From positions 1,560,142 to 1,624,141 of the forward strand of contig JAEVLN010000005.1 of assembly GCA_018350325.1 (NCBI GenBank): DNA of 64,000 bases, written 5' to 3'. Positions 39,982 to 49,006 of this stretch are shown here, one piece after another (within the stretch, counting starts at the first letter, position 1; the number at the start of each line of letters is the position of its first letter). Made by a program: the position numbers and the translations under genes. The notes under the pieces are model-generated. The model saw nothing but the letters and a program-made list of their open reading frames with translations. It was not told the origin of the DNA and did not search any database. The DNA is from Globodera rostochiensis. Lineage: Eukaryota > Nematoda > Chromadorea > Rhabditida > Heteroderidae.

Positions 39982-42761
39982 TGGATGATTTTTATCTTGT
40001 ACTCCCGTCAAATTCGCCAGTTGATGGTAATACGGCATCTCATTTTACTGTTAGGCTACCACATACATTAGAATTGGATTCAAGTTGGTCGGTAGCTCTC
40101 TCATCGATTATTTATCCCCATTCATTTCCCTCTGTTAGTGTTGATGAAGATGATTTTATTAACATAAAACTATTGAACCCCAACTACAAAGCGGCAGACT
40201 CCATAGAAAACGAAATTGTAAATTTGCAAGTAAAAATACCGAGCATTCGCTTTAAGAGTGTGGAACATATGCGAAAAACTTTAAATGAGCTTATTCAATC
40301 GGCATATGATCTTAAATTTCGAAAAAGACGATCATCATCATCATCATCTCGATCGAAAAGAGATGTTGCACCTGACGAGCGACAGCGATTGAAAAGGGAT
40401 CGCTCTTTGTCGCCGGAAGTGGAGGAACAAACCAGAGATCAATCACTTAGTCCGGATAGGGAAACGGCATCACAGGACAAAGAATTGAATCACGAAAATT
40501 CACCGGAAAAAGAATTGAGGCGCGAACTTTCACCAGAAAAGGAGCTGAGCCGTGACCTGTCACCAGAAAAAGAGGAGCTATCACCGCGTCAACCTGTACC
40601 ACAGCTAACTCCGCCAATTCCGGCCGTGCCGACATCAAAGACTCCGGCATTAATGTCATCACTCTCCGAAACACAACTAAGACCATCGACACCGCCGCCG
40701 CCCCCGCAACTACACCAGCATTCACCAGAAAAAGAGTTGCACAATAAAGAGAAGGAAGCAGAAGAAAGATTCCAACCACCACCGCCACTGCCGCCATCAC
40801 AAATTAGTTCGTTAGACCAAAGTCGATTGGAAACAGCAAAAAGAGCGGCGGTAAGAGCGTGGATGGAAACAGTTAAATTGGAAAATCAAGGGGCTGAGTT
40901 GGTAATTAAAATTCAAAAAGATAGACAACGAGCTGAAATGTCCATGAGAAAGGCTCCAGATGCGCCAAAGTGTTGGGAATGGTTCGGCAAACTTTTAGAG
41001 GCGGTAAAAAAAGCGAAACTTTTTGCAAATAAGCTGTCAGGAGAAACCAAAAAGGCTTTTGAGGCCAAAACTGAAATTGAAGTGTATTATGATTCGAAAA
41101 ATTTGGAAAAATCTCGTTTATCAGCAGACAAGGCCAAAAAGGCAGAAAATGACGCGAGAAAATATAGAGTAGAGATTGAAAACAATTATTCAAAGACTGA
41201 ACCGGAAACAGAACTTGGTGTTCACGAGCTAGCAAACAGAGTTGAAACAGCGGTCAACAATTTTCTTAAAGTAAAATCAAAACAATTAAGCGCTGGTAAA
41301 CAGGAAGGAGAAGTTAACACACCTTCGTCGACACCTGTTGAAGAAACGGGACAAACAATGACAGCAATGAGGACAGAGGATAAGGAGTTGGAGCTCGAGG
41401 ACGAGCCCAAAGGACCGGCTGAGACAACGGCAAAGCCTGAGGACAAGGAGCTGGAGCGTGAGGACGTGTATGACCGCAACAGAGATGATTTGGATTTAGA
41501 ACCTGAAGTATTGCCAGTCGTTGAGAAAATAGTGAGGCCCTCCCCCGATGAAAAAGAAAAATTGCAACAACATCCTGTGACTGATGACCCAACTCTAGAG
41601 ATTGCCGATACAGGCAAGGAATCAGAAACGGAGCGTGCCAAAACAATTGAAGAATCGACAGAGGACAAAGAGTTGGAGCGCGAAGATGCAATCACAAAAG
41701 ACAAAATGTTTCCCCCTGATGGCCAAGAGAAGAGTTTAGATCACGAATCGGGCAAAACCAAAAATCAAAAAGCGGTTGAAAACATAGAGAAAGTACAAGA
41801 CATCGAAATACAATTGTCATCGGGCTTTCCTGTTCAAGAAGATGATGAAGATGGCATTTATGAAAATGTTGATGAATTGGAAAAAACTTTCCAAAGCGGT
41901 AAAAAAGAGGTGAATGAACCAGAAACATCCAATCTTGCTACGCAAGATGAGCAATCACAATTGCTGCCATTTTTATCAGGTTTTCCAATACAAGATGAAG
42001 TTTATGAAGTAGTTGAGCCAAAGTTTGACAACCGAGACAGCGAAGATGGACCCAAAATTTTATTGGACAGAGAGAAAAGTCCTCCAAGAGAAGAAGAGCC
42101 CCATGGAGAATCAGATGGTGAATCGGCAAAAGAGCAGTTGCATCAGGAAGATCCGAACGCGTTCTATGAGATCGATTACGAAAATGACAAATCTTGGGAT
42201 GGTGAAGAAAATCTTCCTCAATTGCCAATGCCGCAGGCTCTTGTAAGTCGTTCTGATAAAAAAGGAGAGAAAGTAAGCACGAGCACTTTGAGGCAAATAA
42301 AACAACAAAGAAAAGAAGGACTAGCGGCAGAATTTATTTTTAATGAGATGACACAGCGGTTTTACATAAACATTGGGGTTGGAGTAATGCACATGGATGT
42401 CAGCAAACATCTTTCATATGTGCTAGGATTTGACAAAACACGTATTTTTTACAACGATCCAGCCAGTTATGTTCCCGACTTGTCTGGAGGTGTAAGACAG
42501 CTGTACGTTTATGCGCCAAAGTTGGTGGAAGACACGATCATTGGCGATCGGCTGTCCCCTTTGTTGCGAGTTGTCAACGCAACAGGCACGCCTGGGGTGG
42601 ACATGCCAGAAGTTATATATACCAACGAATTTTTCCACTCACTCCAAAACAAACGCATTTCTGAAATTAGAATCGAAATTCAGACAGCATTTGGTCGTTA
42701 CGTGAAATTCAATTGGGGCACAACAGTAATTACACTTCATTTTAAACGAAAACTATTTTGA
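39981..42761 (+). CDS. Penton-like minor capsid protein (A) with giant charged insert
   Basis: 926 residues. The first 105 residues (FYLVLPSNSPVDGN, SWSVALSSIIYPH) and the last 150 (YVLGFDKTR, LYVYAPKLVEDTIIGDRLSP, VITLHFKRK) match the B protein. Between them are about 650 residues of low-complexity, highly charged sequence with repeats such as SPEKEL and EDKELERED, Pro-rich spacers and a coiled-coil-like segment (about residues 280-410). The frame is open throughout, so the insert is maintained. On a penton this would project as a long flexible fibre; that is inference. The start overlaps the integrase stop. Confidence 0.85.
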   Translation: MDDFYLVLPSNSPVDGNTASHFTVRLPHTLELDSSWSVALSSIIYPHSFPSVSVDEDDFINIKLLNPNYKAADSIENEIVNLQVKIPSIRFKSVEHMRKTLNELIQSAYDLKFRKRRSSSSSSRSKRDVAPDERQRLKRDRSLSPEVEEQTRDQSLSPDRETASQDKELNHENSPEKELRRELSPEKELSRDLSPEKEELSPRQPVPQLTPPIPAVPTSKTPALMSSLSETQLRPSTPPPPPQLHQHSPEKELHNKEKEAEERFQPPPPLPPSQISSLDQSRLETAKRAAVRAWMETVKLENQGAELVIKIQKDRQRAEMSMRKAPDAPKCWEWFGKLLEAVKKAKLFANKLSGETKKAFEAKTEIEVYYDSKNLEKSRLSADKAKKAENDARKYRVEIENNYSKTEPETELGVHELANRVETAVNNFLKVKSKQLSAGKQEGEVNTPSSTPVEETGQTMTAMRTEDKELELEDEPKGPAETTAKPEDKELEREDVYDRNRDDLDLEPEVLPVVEKIVRPSPDEKEKLQQHPVTDDPTLEIADTGKESETERAKTIEESTEDKELEREDAITKDKMFPPDGQEKSLDHESGKTKNQKAVENIEKVQDIEIQLSSGFPVQEDDEDGIYENVDELEKTFQSGKKEVNEPETSNLATQDEQSQLLPFLSGFPIQDEVYEVVEPKFDNRDSEDGPKILLDREKSPPREEEPHGESDGESAKEQLHQEDPNAFYEIDYENDKSWDGEENLPQLPMPQALVSRSDKKGEKVSTSTLRQIKQQRKEGLAAEFIFNEMTQRFYINIGVGVMHMDVSKHLSYVLGFDKTRIFYNDPASYVPDLSGGVRQLYVYAPKLVEDTIIGDRLSPLLRVVNATGTPGVDMPEVIYTNEFFHSLQNKRISEIRIEIQTAFGRYVKFNWGTTVITLHFKRKLF

Positions 42762-42772
42762 CGCGCTACACA

Positions 42773-43201
42773 ATGACTCATGTCACATTCAATCCCGAAA
42801 CAGTTAACTGGTCTCAATTTTTATCTTCTTCCCAAGAGGGAAGGGGTGAGTTGCAGTACTTTGTTGGCTCAAAATATCAGCGCGGAGGCGGTCTAATTCA
42901 AAAAGTAGCGCGTTTCTTGATGCCTGTGGCATCAAATCTTTTGACATCTGCATCAAAAGAGGGTATTGCAGCTGGAACACGTGTGCTTGGCGATCTTGCA
43001 CAAGGCAAGGCGTTGAAAGAATCGCTTCAAACGCACGCAAAACAAGGGTTTGAAAATTTAGCAGAAAAGCTCGAGCAGTGCGGAAAGGGTGAAACTGGCA
43101 AAAAGAAAAAGGGTGTAATAAATTTTGACAAAAAAAGCGGAATAAAAAATCCCAGAATTGTTAGAACAAAAAGACAGCTAATTGATCAGTTGTCATTTTG
43201 A
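42773..43201 (+). CDS. Minor virion protein, pVI-like position (A)
   Basis: About 142 residues from the ATG of ACAATGACTC, homologous to the B protein at 36337: VTFNPETVNWSQFL, KYQRGGGLIQKVARFLMP, then a GTRVLGDLAQGKALKESL helix and a basic Lys/Gly tail. It follows the penton-like gene directly. Same inferred role as in B; shorter because the Gly/Lys tail is reduced. Confidence 0.65.
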   Translation: MTHVTFNPETVNWSQFLSSSQEGRGELQYFVGSKYQRGGGLIQKVARFLMPVASNLLTSASKEGIAAGTRVLGDLAQGKALKESLQTHAKQGFENLAEKLEQCGKGETGKKKKGVINFDKKSGIKNPRIVRTKRQLIDQLSF

Positions 43202-43233
43202 TCTCATGTCGATTTTGCTCCGTTTTAAAAATC

Positions 43234-43241
43234 TATAAATA
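43234..43241 (+). promoter_or_regulatory. TATA box of major capsid gene (A)
   Basis: TATAAATA 73 bp before the ATG at 43307. Confidence 0.45.
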
Positions 43242-43306
43242 GGACGTAAAACAGGCGGTTTTTATTACAGTCTTTAAAACGAAAAAAAATTGCATTTTTT
43301 AAAAAA

Positions 43307-44683
43307 ATGAGTGTTATTAAAAAGATTGACAAAGACAGTGTGGAAGGTCTGGAGGGAAGCCTTTCGCTATTTTCTTTACCACCAACCAACGTGGCAATTA
43401 ATAAGACTAATGTCCGAGAGCTTTTGCCATTGTCAGCTTTGAATCAGACGGGCCCCTATCTTTTTCGACTATTCTCGGACAGCCAATATTGCGATTTGAG
43501 CAAGACCTATCTGTATTTGCTCACAAGCATTGAACGTAAGAATGATGCGGGGGAATGGGTTCCTATCAGCGACACTATAGCGGCAGATAAGCATGTTGGT
43601 GTAATACAAAATTTTGGCAGCAGTTTTGTTCGTTCTTTAAAGGTTAACATTTCAGGCATAGAGGTTTTTGACAGTTCGATTTTTTACCATTACCGGGCCT
43701 ACATTATGCAAGAGCTGAGCTATTCACATGAAGTACGACGGGCTTTTCATGAGGCCGGATGCTACTATGTTGACGAAAACAATCAGGATAGTTATGCAAA
43801 CAAAGGTTTCGTCAGCCGATCAGCTCGTTTTTCAAATGGTAAACAATGTGAAACCATGGTTAAGCTGAATTTTGATTTGGCCAGACAAAGTGCCTTGCTG
43901 TTAAACAATCAAGATGTTGTTTTCACAATTCATCGAAACAGCGACTCCTTCCTTCTGCTGACGCCTCCTTGGAAGACGATAGTGGATAAGACTGACACTT
44001 GGCATCAAAACCCCGAAGAATACCGAATTCGCCTGCATGACATGCGACTGTTTGTACGAACTGTAGATGTAACGCCTAGTCTAAATATTGCAATCAGTAA
44101 ACAGCTCGAGTTGTCTTCAGCCAAATATGCTCTTCGAAAGGTTGAAATCAGGTCAATATTTTTGGGAACGGGTAGAACGGAGCTCTCCCATAATGTGTTC
44201 ACCTCTACTCTGCCCAGACGTTTAATTTGCACATTTGTTTCGACAAACGCTTATTCCGGAAGCCAAAGATTGTCGCCGTTTAACTTTGAGCATGCCAACG
44301 TACGTTCCATCAGTGCAGAGGCCAACGGAATGACATATCCGAGCACTCCGTACCACTTCTCTTTTGAAGGCGACCAGAAGCGATTTGTTCGTGCTTTTGT
44401 AGATATGTACGCAGGGCTGGGCCTGGACGATTCGGATAGTAAAACTGTTTCAATTTCAATGTCTCGTTTCCTTACTGGTTGGGCTTTTTTTGTCATTCCC
44501 ATGACATCAACCTTGGAAGATACCCCGGGGTTTGAACTGATCCGCCAGGGGACATGTAGCATCAAGGTTCAGTTTGAAAAACCTATAAAAGCTGAGGGAT
44601 ATGAAATGTTGATAATGGGTGAATTTGATTCAATCCTTTCCATAAACGCTGATCGAGTTTTGAGCACAGACGGAAGTGTATAA
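43307..44683 (+). CDS. Major capsid protein (A)
   Basis: 458 residues, intronless, aligning end to end with the B capsid protein: LFSLPPTNVAINKTNVRELL, GPYLFRLFSD, QELSYSHEVRRAF, VVFTIHRNSDSFLLL, FFVIPMTSTLEDTPGFEL. Hexon-like capsid protein position of Polintons. No frame damage. The lack of the intron present in B means gain or loss since their common ancestor. Confidence 0.88.
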   Translation: MSVIKKIDKDSVEGLEGSLSLFSLPPTNVAINKTNVRELLPLSALNQTGPYLFRLFSDSQYCDLSKTYLYLLTSIERKNDAGEWVPISDTIAADKHVGVIQNFGSSFVRSLKVNISGIEVFDSSIFYHYRAYIMQELSYSHEVRRAFHEAGCYYVDENNQDSYANKGFVSRSARFSNGKQCETMVKLNFDLARQSALLLNNQDVVFTIHRNSDSFLLLTPPWKTIVDKTDTWHQNPEEYRIRLHDMRLFVRTVDVTPSLNIAISKQLELSSAKYALRKVEIRSIFLGTGRTELSHNVFTSTLPRRLICTFVSTNAYSGSQRLSPFNFEHANVRSISAEANGMTYPSTPYHFSFEGDQKRFVRAFVDMYAGLGLDDSDSKTVSISMSRFLTGWAFFVIPMTSTLEDTPGFELIRQGTCSIKVQFEKPIKAEGYEMLIMGEFDSILSINADRVLSTDGSV

Positions 44684-44697
44684 TTAATTAATTAAAT

Positions 44698-45159
44698 ATG
44701 AATTCGGTACAATTGAAGACAATATTGTCAAATGCGCGTGCTAGTAAAGAAAAATTTATTGGTGTTTTTCCTTCCGATCAAATACCTCTATTGAAACAAC
44801 AAAAAAGACAAAAATATCCCTATTGCATGGTTGTGAATACAACTAAGGCAGGGACAATAGGGGAGCATTGGGTTGCCTGTTATGTGCCCAGCTCGCGAAG
44901 AATTGAATATTTTGATAGTTTAGGCCAACTTCCTAACGAAGATTTGTCCGTTTATTTGAACAAATATAGGGATGTGCAAATTAATAGACTACAAATTCAG
45001 TTTCCAACGTCCGATACGTGTGGACACTTTTGCATTTATTTCTTGATTTCTCGTTGTTCAGGTATACCCTATTGCCAAGTGATGGACTCGTTGAGACAAA
45101 CGCGTAGCATTGCGGATTGGCTAGTCAAGGCATTTGTTCGTACTTTGATGCGTGTATAA
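44698..45159 (+). CDS. Adenain-like cysteine protease (A)
   Basis: 153 residues. Catalytic residues: His in GEHWVACY (about 62), Asp in EYFDSLGQ (about 78) and Cys in TCGHFCIYFL (about 109). Virion maturation protease. It starts 15 bp after the capsid gene stop, and its own stop lies within the TATA box of the following gene. Confidence 0.88.
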   Translation: MNSVQLKTILSNARASKEKFIGVFPSDQIPLLKQQKRQKYPYCMVVNTTKAGTIGEHWVACYVPSSRRIEYFDSLGQLPNEDLSVYLNKYRDVQINRLQIQFPTSDTCGHFCIYFLISRCSGIPYCQVMDSLRQTRSIADWLVKAFVRTLMRV

Positions 45160-45162
45160 AAG
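45155..45162 (+). promoter_or_regulatory. TATA box of membrane protein gene (A)
   Basis: TATAAAAG overlapping the protease stop codon, 28 bp before the ATG at 45190. Confidence 0.45.
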
Positions 45163-45189
45163 GAATATGAGTTGAAGTATAATGCCAAA

Positions 45190-46206
45190 ATGATTTTAAT
45201 TTTGTTCCCACTTTTTCAAATTGTCACCACATTTGCTGACCCAATAAGCATTGACTTGTTGATTGACCCCAAAAACTTTTTTGACCAAATCTACCGAACC
45301 TTTTCAAAGACCTCTGCATTCGAGCATCTATTTGGGTATGACCAAACTACCGCTTGTCAAATTAGAAAAGAAAAATTCTGGACAATTTCACTTCAAAGCG
45401 CAAATTCCTTGCAACGCTTTGCGCAAATTGATGTACAAATGCCAGTTTCTAAACCCCTTGCATGTTTTAAGCTTAAAGGTCATAGTTTTAGCGCTTTTGA
45501 ACTCGTCGATTCGGATGAGATATCCCTTTTTAGAGGGCAGCAGCAAAAAACTGCCAAAGGAATGTCAAAACTTGGACGCTTATTTTTTGACCATATTGCT
45601 GGTCGACTTTATCTTATTGACAAAAATGAGCGGCACCTCAACGAAATTGATTTTGAAAATTTGGAGCAATGGTGGACGGTGAAAAACCAATCAAAACATG
45701 TCATTTTGAATAGCAATTATGTTGGCTTTCTTCCAGAGAATAAAACCGATTTTATGATTGCAGACAATCAGATTTATTTTATTGTCAACAGACGCGTTTA
45801 TAAATGTCCTGTCGGAAATTGCAATTATGCTGATGATGATGATTACAAATTTTTGACAAATTCTAACGACGAACGCTTTAAATTTTTGCTGTTTAAAGAT
45901 GTAGAAAATATTGAGCATGCAGGAATCCCAAATGCTGATCCTCCTTCTCAACAAGTGAAATTTTGGCTTTGGATAGCATATGTTTTTGATGTGCTTATGA
46001 TTGTTGTCTGTGCCTATGTATTAAAACAAGTCCGAGTCTCTAAAAGAAAAAAACAATCATCCAGCGGCACAATTAATACTGAAACAAATGACATTGACTA
46101 TTTTGGTGAATACAGACCGCTCATCATGCAAGCATTGTCATCAAAAGTTGACAACGGGGCGGGAAATAAATTACCTTATGCACCCCCAACGACACGCCCC
46201 TCCTAG
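45190..46206 (+). CDS. Type I membrane glycoprotein-like protein (A)
   Basis: 338 residues. Signal peptide (ILILFPLFQIVTTFA), an ectodomain of about 240 residues with few cysteines (CQIRKEK, LACFKL, KCPVGNC), one transmembrane segment (FWLWIAYVFDVLMIVVCAYVL) and a basic then polar cytoplasmic tail. In the ectodomain, LFFDHIAGRLYLIDKNER and QIYFIVNRRVYKC have the look of beta-propeller blades of the YWTD type. It is too short and not recognisably similar to the gB-like fusogens reported for some nematode Mavericks. Position next to capsid genes suggests an envelope or receptor-binding protein; inferred only. Confidence 0.6.
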   Translation: MILILFPLFQIVTTFADPISIDLLIDPKNFFDQIYRTFSKTSAFEHLFGYDQTTACQIRKEKFWTISLQSANSLQRFAQIDVQMPVSKPLACFKLKGHSFSAFELVDSDEISLFRGQQQKTAKGMSKLGRLFFDHIAGRLYLIDKNERHLNEIDFENLEQWWTVKNQSKHVILNSNYVGFLPENKTDFMIADNQIYFIVNRRVYKCPVGNCNYADDDDYKFLTNSNDERFKFLLFKDVENIEHAGIPNADPPSQQVKFWLWIAYVFDVLMIVVCAYVLKQVRVSKRKKQSSSGTINTETNDIDYFGEYRPLIMQALSSKVDNGAGNKLPYAPPTTRPS

Positions 46207-46360
46207 ATATGGTTTGCAGGGGAGTATTTAAGTCGAACTATTTCAACGCTTTTACCATTTTTGATTTAATTCTTTGTTTTCCTCCTCTCCCTCCTATATG
46301 TAAATTTCATTTGGGGGGTTTTTTTCCAGATCCGTTTTGACTCCTACTTGCCTCCAATTA

Positions 46361-46627
46361 ATGCAAAAAGCCGTCAAATATTTGTCAAACTTGTACGGAG
46401 TTGACAACATTGTTGAGCTGTACAGTTTTTTCAAAGAAGAAATTTCAAGCAACCCTGCAAATTTCTTCCCCAATCCACTCTGCACAGTTGATTGCTGTGT
46501 TCATATCGTGAATTTGGACCATCACGATCAGCGGGTGTACATTGAAGGGACACTCGATCTGATTGGAGACTTTGAACTCTATTCAACATGTTATCCTCGG
46601 AGGCTGACAGAGGGGATCGATTGGTAA
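46361..46627 (+). CDS. Small ORF overlapping PAZ exon 1 (A)
   Basis: 88 codons of protein-like sequence (YLSNLYGVDNIVELYSFF, HIVNLDHHDQRVYIEG). Its 3' part overlaps the first exon of the PAZ gene in another frame. A splice at 46624/46671 would extend it with an acidic tail (Asp run) in a frame different from that of PAZ. It may be an independent small gene or an alternative 5' exon. No family recognised. Confidence 0.35.
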   Translation: MQKAVKYLSNLYGVDNIVELYSFFKEEISSNPANFFPNPLCTVDCCVHIVNLDHHDQRVYIEGTLDLIGDFELYSTCYPRRLTEGIDW

Positions 46628-47183
46628 GTAATTTGTTTAGCCAATTTTAAAAGTGTTTACATAAATTTAGGAGTCAGCCTTTGTATGTGGAGATGAAGGA
46701 TCTGATGATCTGCCAGAAAGACTCGCCACAATGTCGCTTCGTACAACGGAATCAGCACCAGGTGGACGAAATGGACCTGTTCAGCAAAACGAACAACATA
46801 GACGACGACGACGACGACGACGACAACGATTTCTCAAGCTGGTGAACGCGCTTTGCCGATTCAATAAGTGCGGACCAATCCAGTTGCAAACGGAAATGCG
46901 AAAGAGACGAATAGAAAATTTAAAATTTTTAAGTGGACTAAAGTTACAAACTGTTCATCTTAAACGCAACAACATTAATGTTTCCCCAAACTCTTTTACA
47001 TTGTATGGTGCCAACAAAATGTTTGCCTATTGCGGTTATTTATCAATTACTGTTCAACAGCATTATTATACCCGCCACCGAATCAGACTCAAACATCCTA
47101 TGTTGCCATGTATTGTCCAATTTGGAAACAACAATCATCGCGACTTTTTCCCCATTGAATTGTTAAAAATTGAATCCGAATGA
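46588..47183 (+). CDS. PAZ-domain protein without PIWI (A), two exons
   Basis: Exon 46588-46623 and exon 46671-47183, joined in phase 0 across a 47-bp GTAAGT...TTTAG intron, give about 182 residues. A short acidic start, then an Arg run encoded by (GAC)n in this frame, then the PAZ domain. It aligns along its length with the B protein: YCGYLSITVQQHYY, IRLKHPMLPCIVQFG and FFPIELLKI. No MID or PIWI. An alternative start is the ATG at 46731. Its presence in both elements, despite very different base composition, implies long retention and selection for function, probably interaction with host small RNAs (inference). Confidence 0.72.
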
Positions 47184-47271
47184 CCATTTTTTATGATGAA
47201 TATTGTGGAAATTTTTGACGAATAAAATGCATTTTTTATAGCAGAATCACAAAAAAAACGATCACAGCAGC

Positions 47272-48846
47272 TCAATCTTCCTTTTGCCATTTGCCATCTT
47301 TTGTTATCTGACAGCGAACAAACTTGGGCTGAATGTTGCGCATTAAAATCTTAAATTTTGCGAAATTGTGAATGTCTGTAATAAGATTGAAAAATACCAA
47401 TTCTTCCCTTTTCACTCCCGGGGCAAAGACTTTAAGTTGTTCAAATTTTCTAACACGGGTCAATGCGGTGTACGTTTGTCCTGCAGAAAAAATTCCAAAA
47501 CCACGGCAAGGAGAATAGAGCCCGAGTCGGTCAACGGTTTGCCCCTGCCCTTTATGAATTGTGACGCCATATGCCAAGATCACAGGATATTGTTCCCGGA
47601 CGAATTTTGGCGATTTGCCAAATGTAAAAGAAGTCTTTTTCAACGACAAAGTTTTTCCGTTGTTAGTCTGGCAATTGAGGTTGCCATTACTCTCGCTGAT
47701 AAAGAAAAGCCGTGTTCCGTTAGCCAAACCGTCCAAGACGCTCAAATTTTTGATAAGCATGAGAGCACAGCCAGGTTTCAGCTTAATTGTCAGAAATATT
47801 TTTTTTTTTTTTTGTTATATTTACTTTTAGAATTTTGGGAACCATTGGGCCCTTTTCGCAATCTTCTTGCTCTTCGGGTTGAGGCTGTCCTTTGGGTTTG
47901 ACAGGCACGTCTTGCGCCACAATTGTTGTTAAATGACCACCCAGCAGCTCGATTGCTGTCCGGTTGACCTCTTCGGAATCCGACAATCGAGGGGTAAGGA
48001 TGATTCCGTTTTTCTCCTCGGTTAAATTTTCTCCAAAAACGTGTCGGAGCAGTGCTGACATTGAGTCCACCCGATTTGCGTTGGGAATTTTTGCCCATTT
48101 TTGTTTGCCCTCCTCAACAAGCTTTAGCATTGCCGTAATTTCATTGTTGTTTTGTTGTCTCATTTGAATTTTGAGAGACATGTGAAAAAATTCGCCCATT
48201 AAGGGAGAGACGTAAATGCTTTTGTCTTCGCCGCTTATTGGTACAAGTTGATGGAAATCCCCGCCCATCAATACAACTTTTCCACCAAACGGAGACTCAT
48301 TTTTGCACACATCCTTGAGTGTTTCGTTGATCAACACTAGCACTTTGGCATCAAGCATTGAAATCTCATCGATAATAATCAGACTGGCCTTAGCCAATTG
48401 TTCACGTTTTCCAGCTTGGAGTTTGATTTTTTTTTAGTTCACTATATCAGAACTCACATTTTTTAGGTGGCAAAAGAGCAATTGAAAACCCGAAAGCCGC
48501 ATGTACTGTTGTGCCATTTTGGATCAGCGTGGCTGCTGCTCCAGTTGATGCACTCGCAATAAAATTTTTCTTCTGTACAAAAAAAAATGATAACAGATTT
48601 AATGATCAAAATTAATTGTACCAAAATTTGGCACGCCTCGATCACAGCATTGTACAAGCGTGTTTTGCCTGTGCCGGCGCTTCCATGCAACATAATTGCA
48701 CGGGGAGCCAACTCATCACAAAGCAGGGCGGTGAAAATAGCGCGAAAAACCAGCAGCTGGTCCGGATTGAGATCTTTTGAAACACGGCACAAAATGTCGT
48801 GTTGCTCAATGGTGAATTGATGACTAAATTTGCTAGCAATATTCAT
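47272..48846 (-). CDS. Pif1-like SF1 DNA helicase (A), four exons
   Basis: Minus-strand exons 48846-48622, 48572-48458, 48414-47825 and 47781-47272 join in frame and give about 479 residues. It has Walker A GSAGTGKTRLY, then ASTGAAATLIQNGTTVHAAFG (motif Ia), Walker B LIIIDEISML, GGDFHQLVP (motif III), LKPGCALMLIKNL, and C-terminal YGVTIHKGQGQTVD and TALTRVR (motifs V/VI). A 5'-3' helicase fits replication of the element, unwinding ahead of PolB. It is on the same strand as PolB, just downstream. Pif1 genes are typical of Helitrons but not part of the common Maverick core; none is seen in element B. The in-frame GTG upstream of the ATG was not used. Confidence 0.85.
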
Positions 48847-49006
48847 AAATTGCACTTATTTTTATTTACCTTTCATCCATTTTGTCGGGCAGTATACTAT
48901 ACATTTAAAAAAAATTAAATTAACATTGAACAATAATTATACATCTTTTGGTTAATAGCCATTTAAACAAAAAAAAATGTAAAATAAAAAATTGTTTTTT
49001 AATTTA

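Noticed and set aside
45190..46206. Herpesvirus gB-like fusogen as known from other nematode Mavericks
   Set aside because: Too short, too few cysteines and no recognisable fusion-loop layout; only the type I membrane topology fits.
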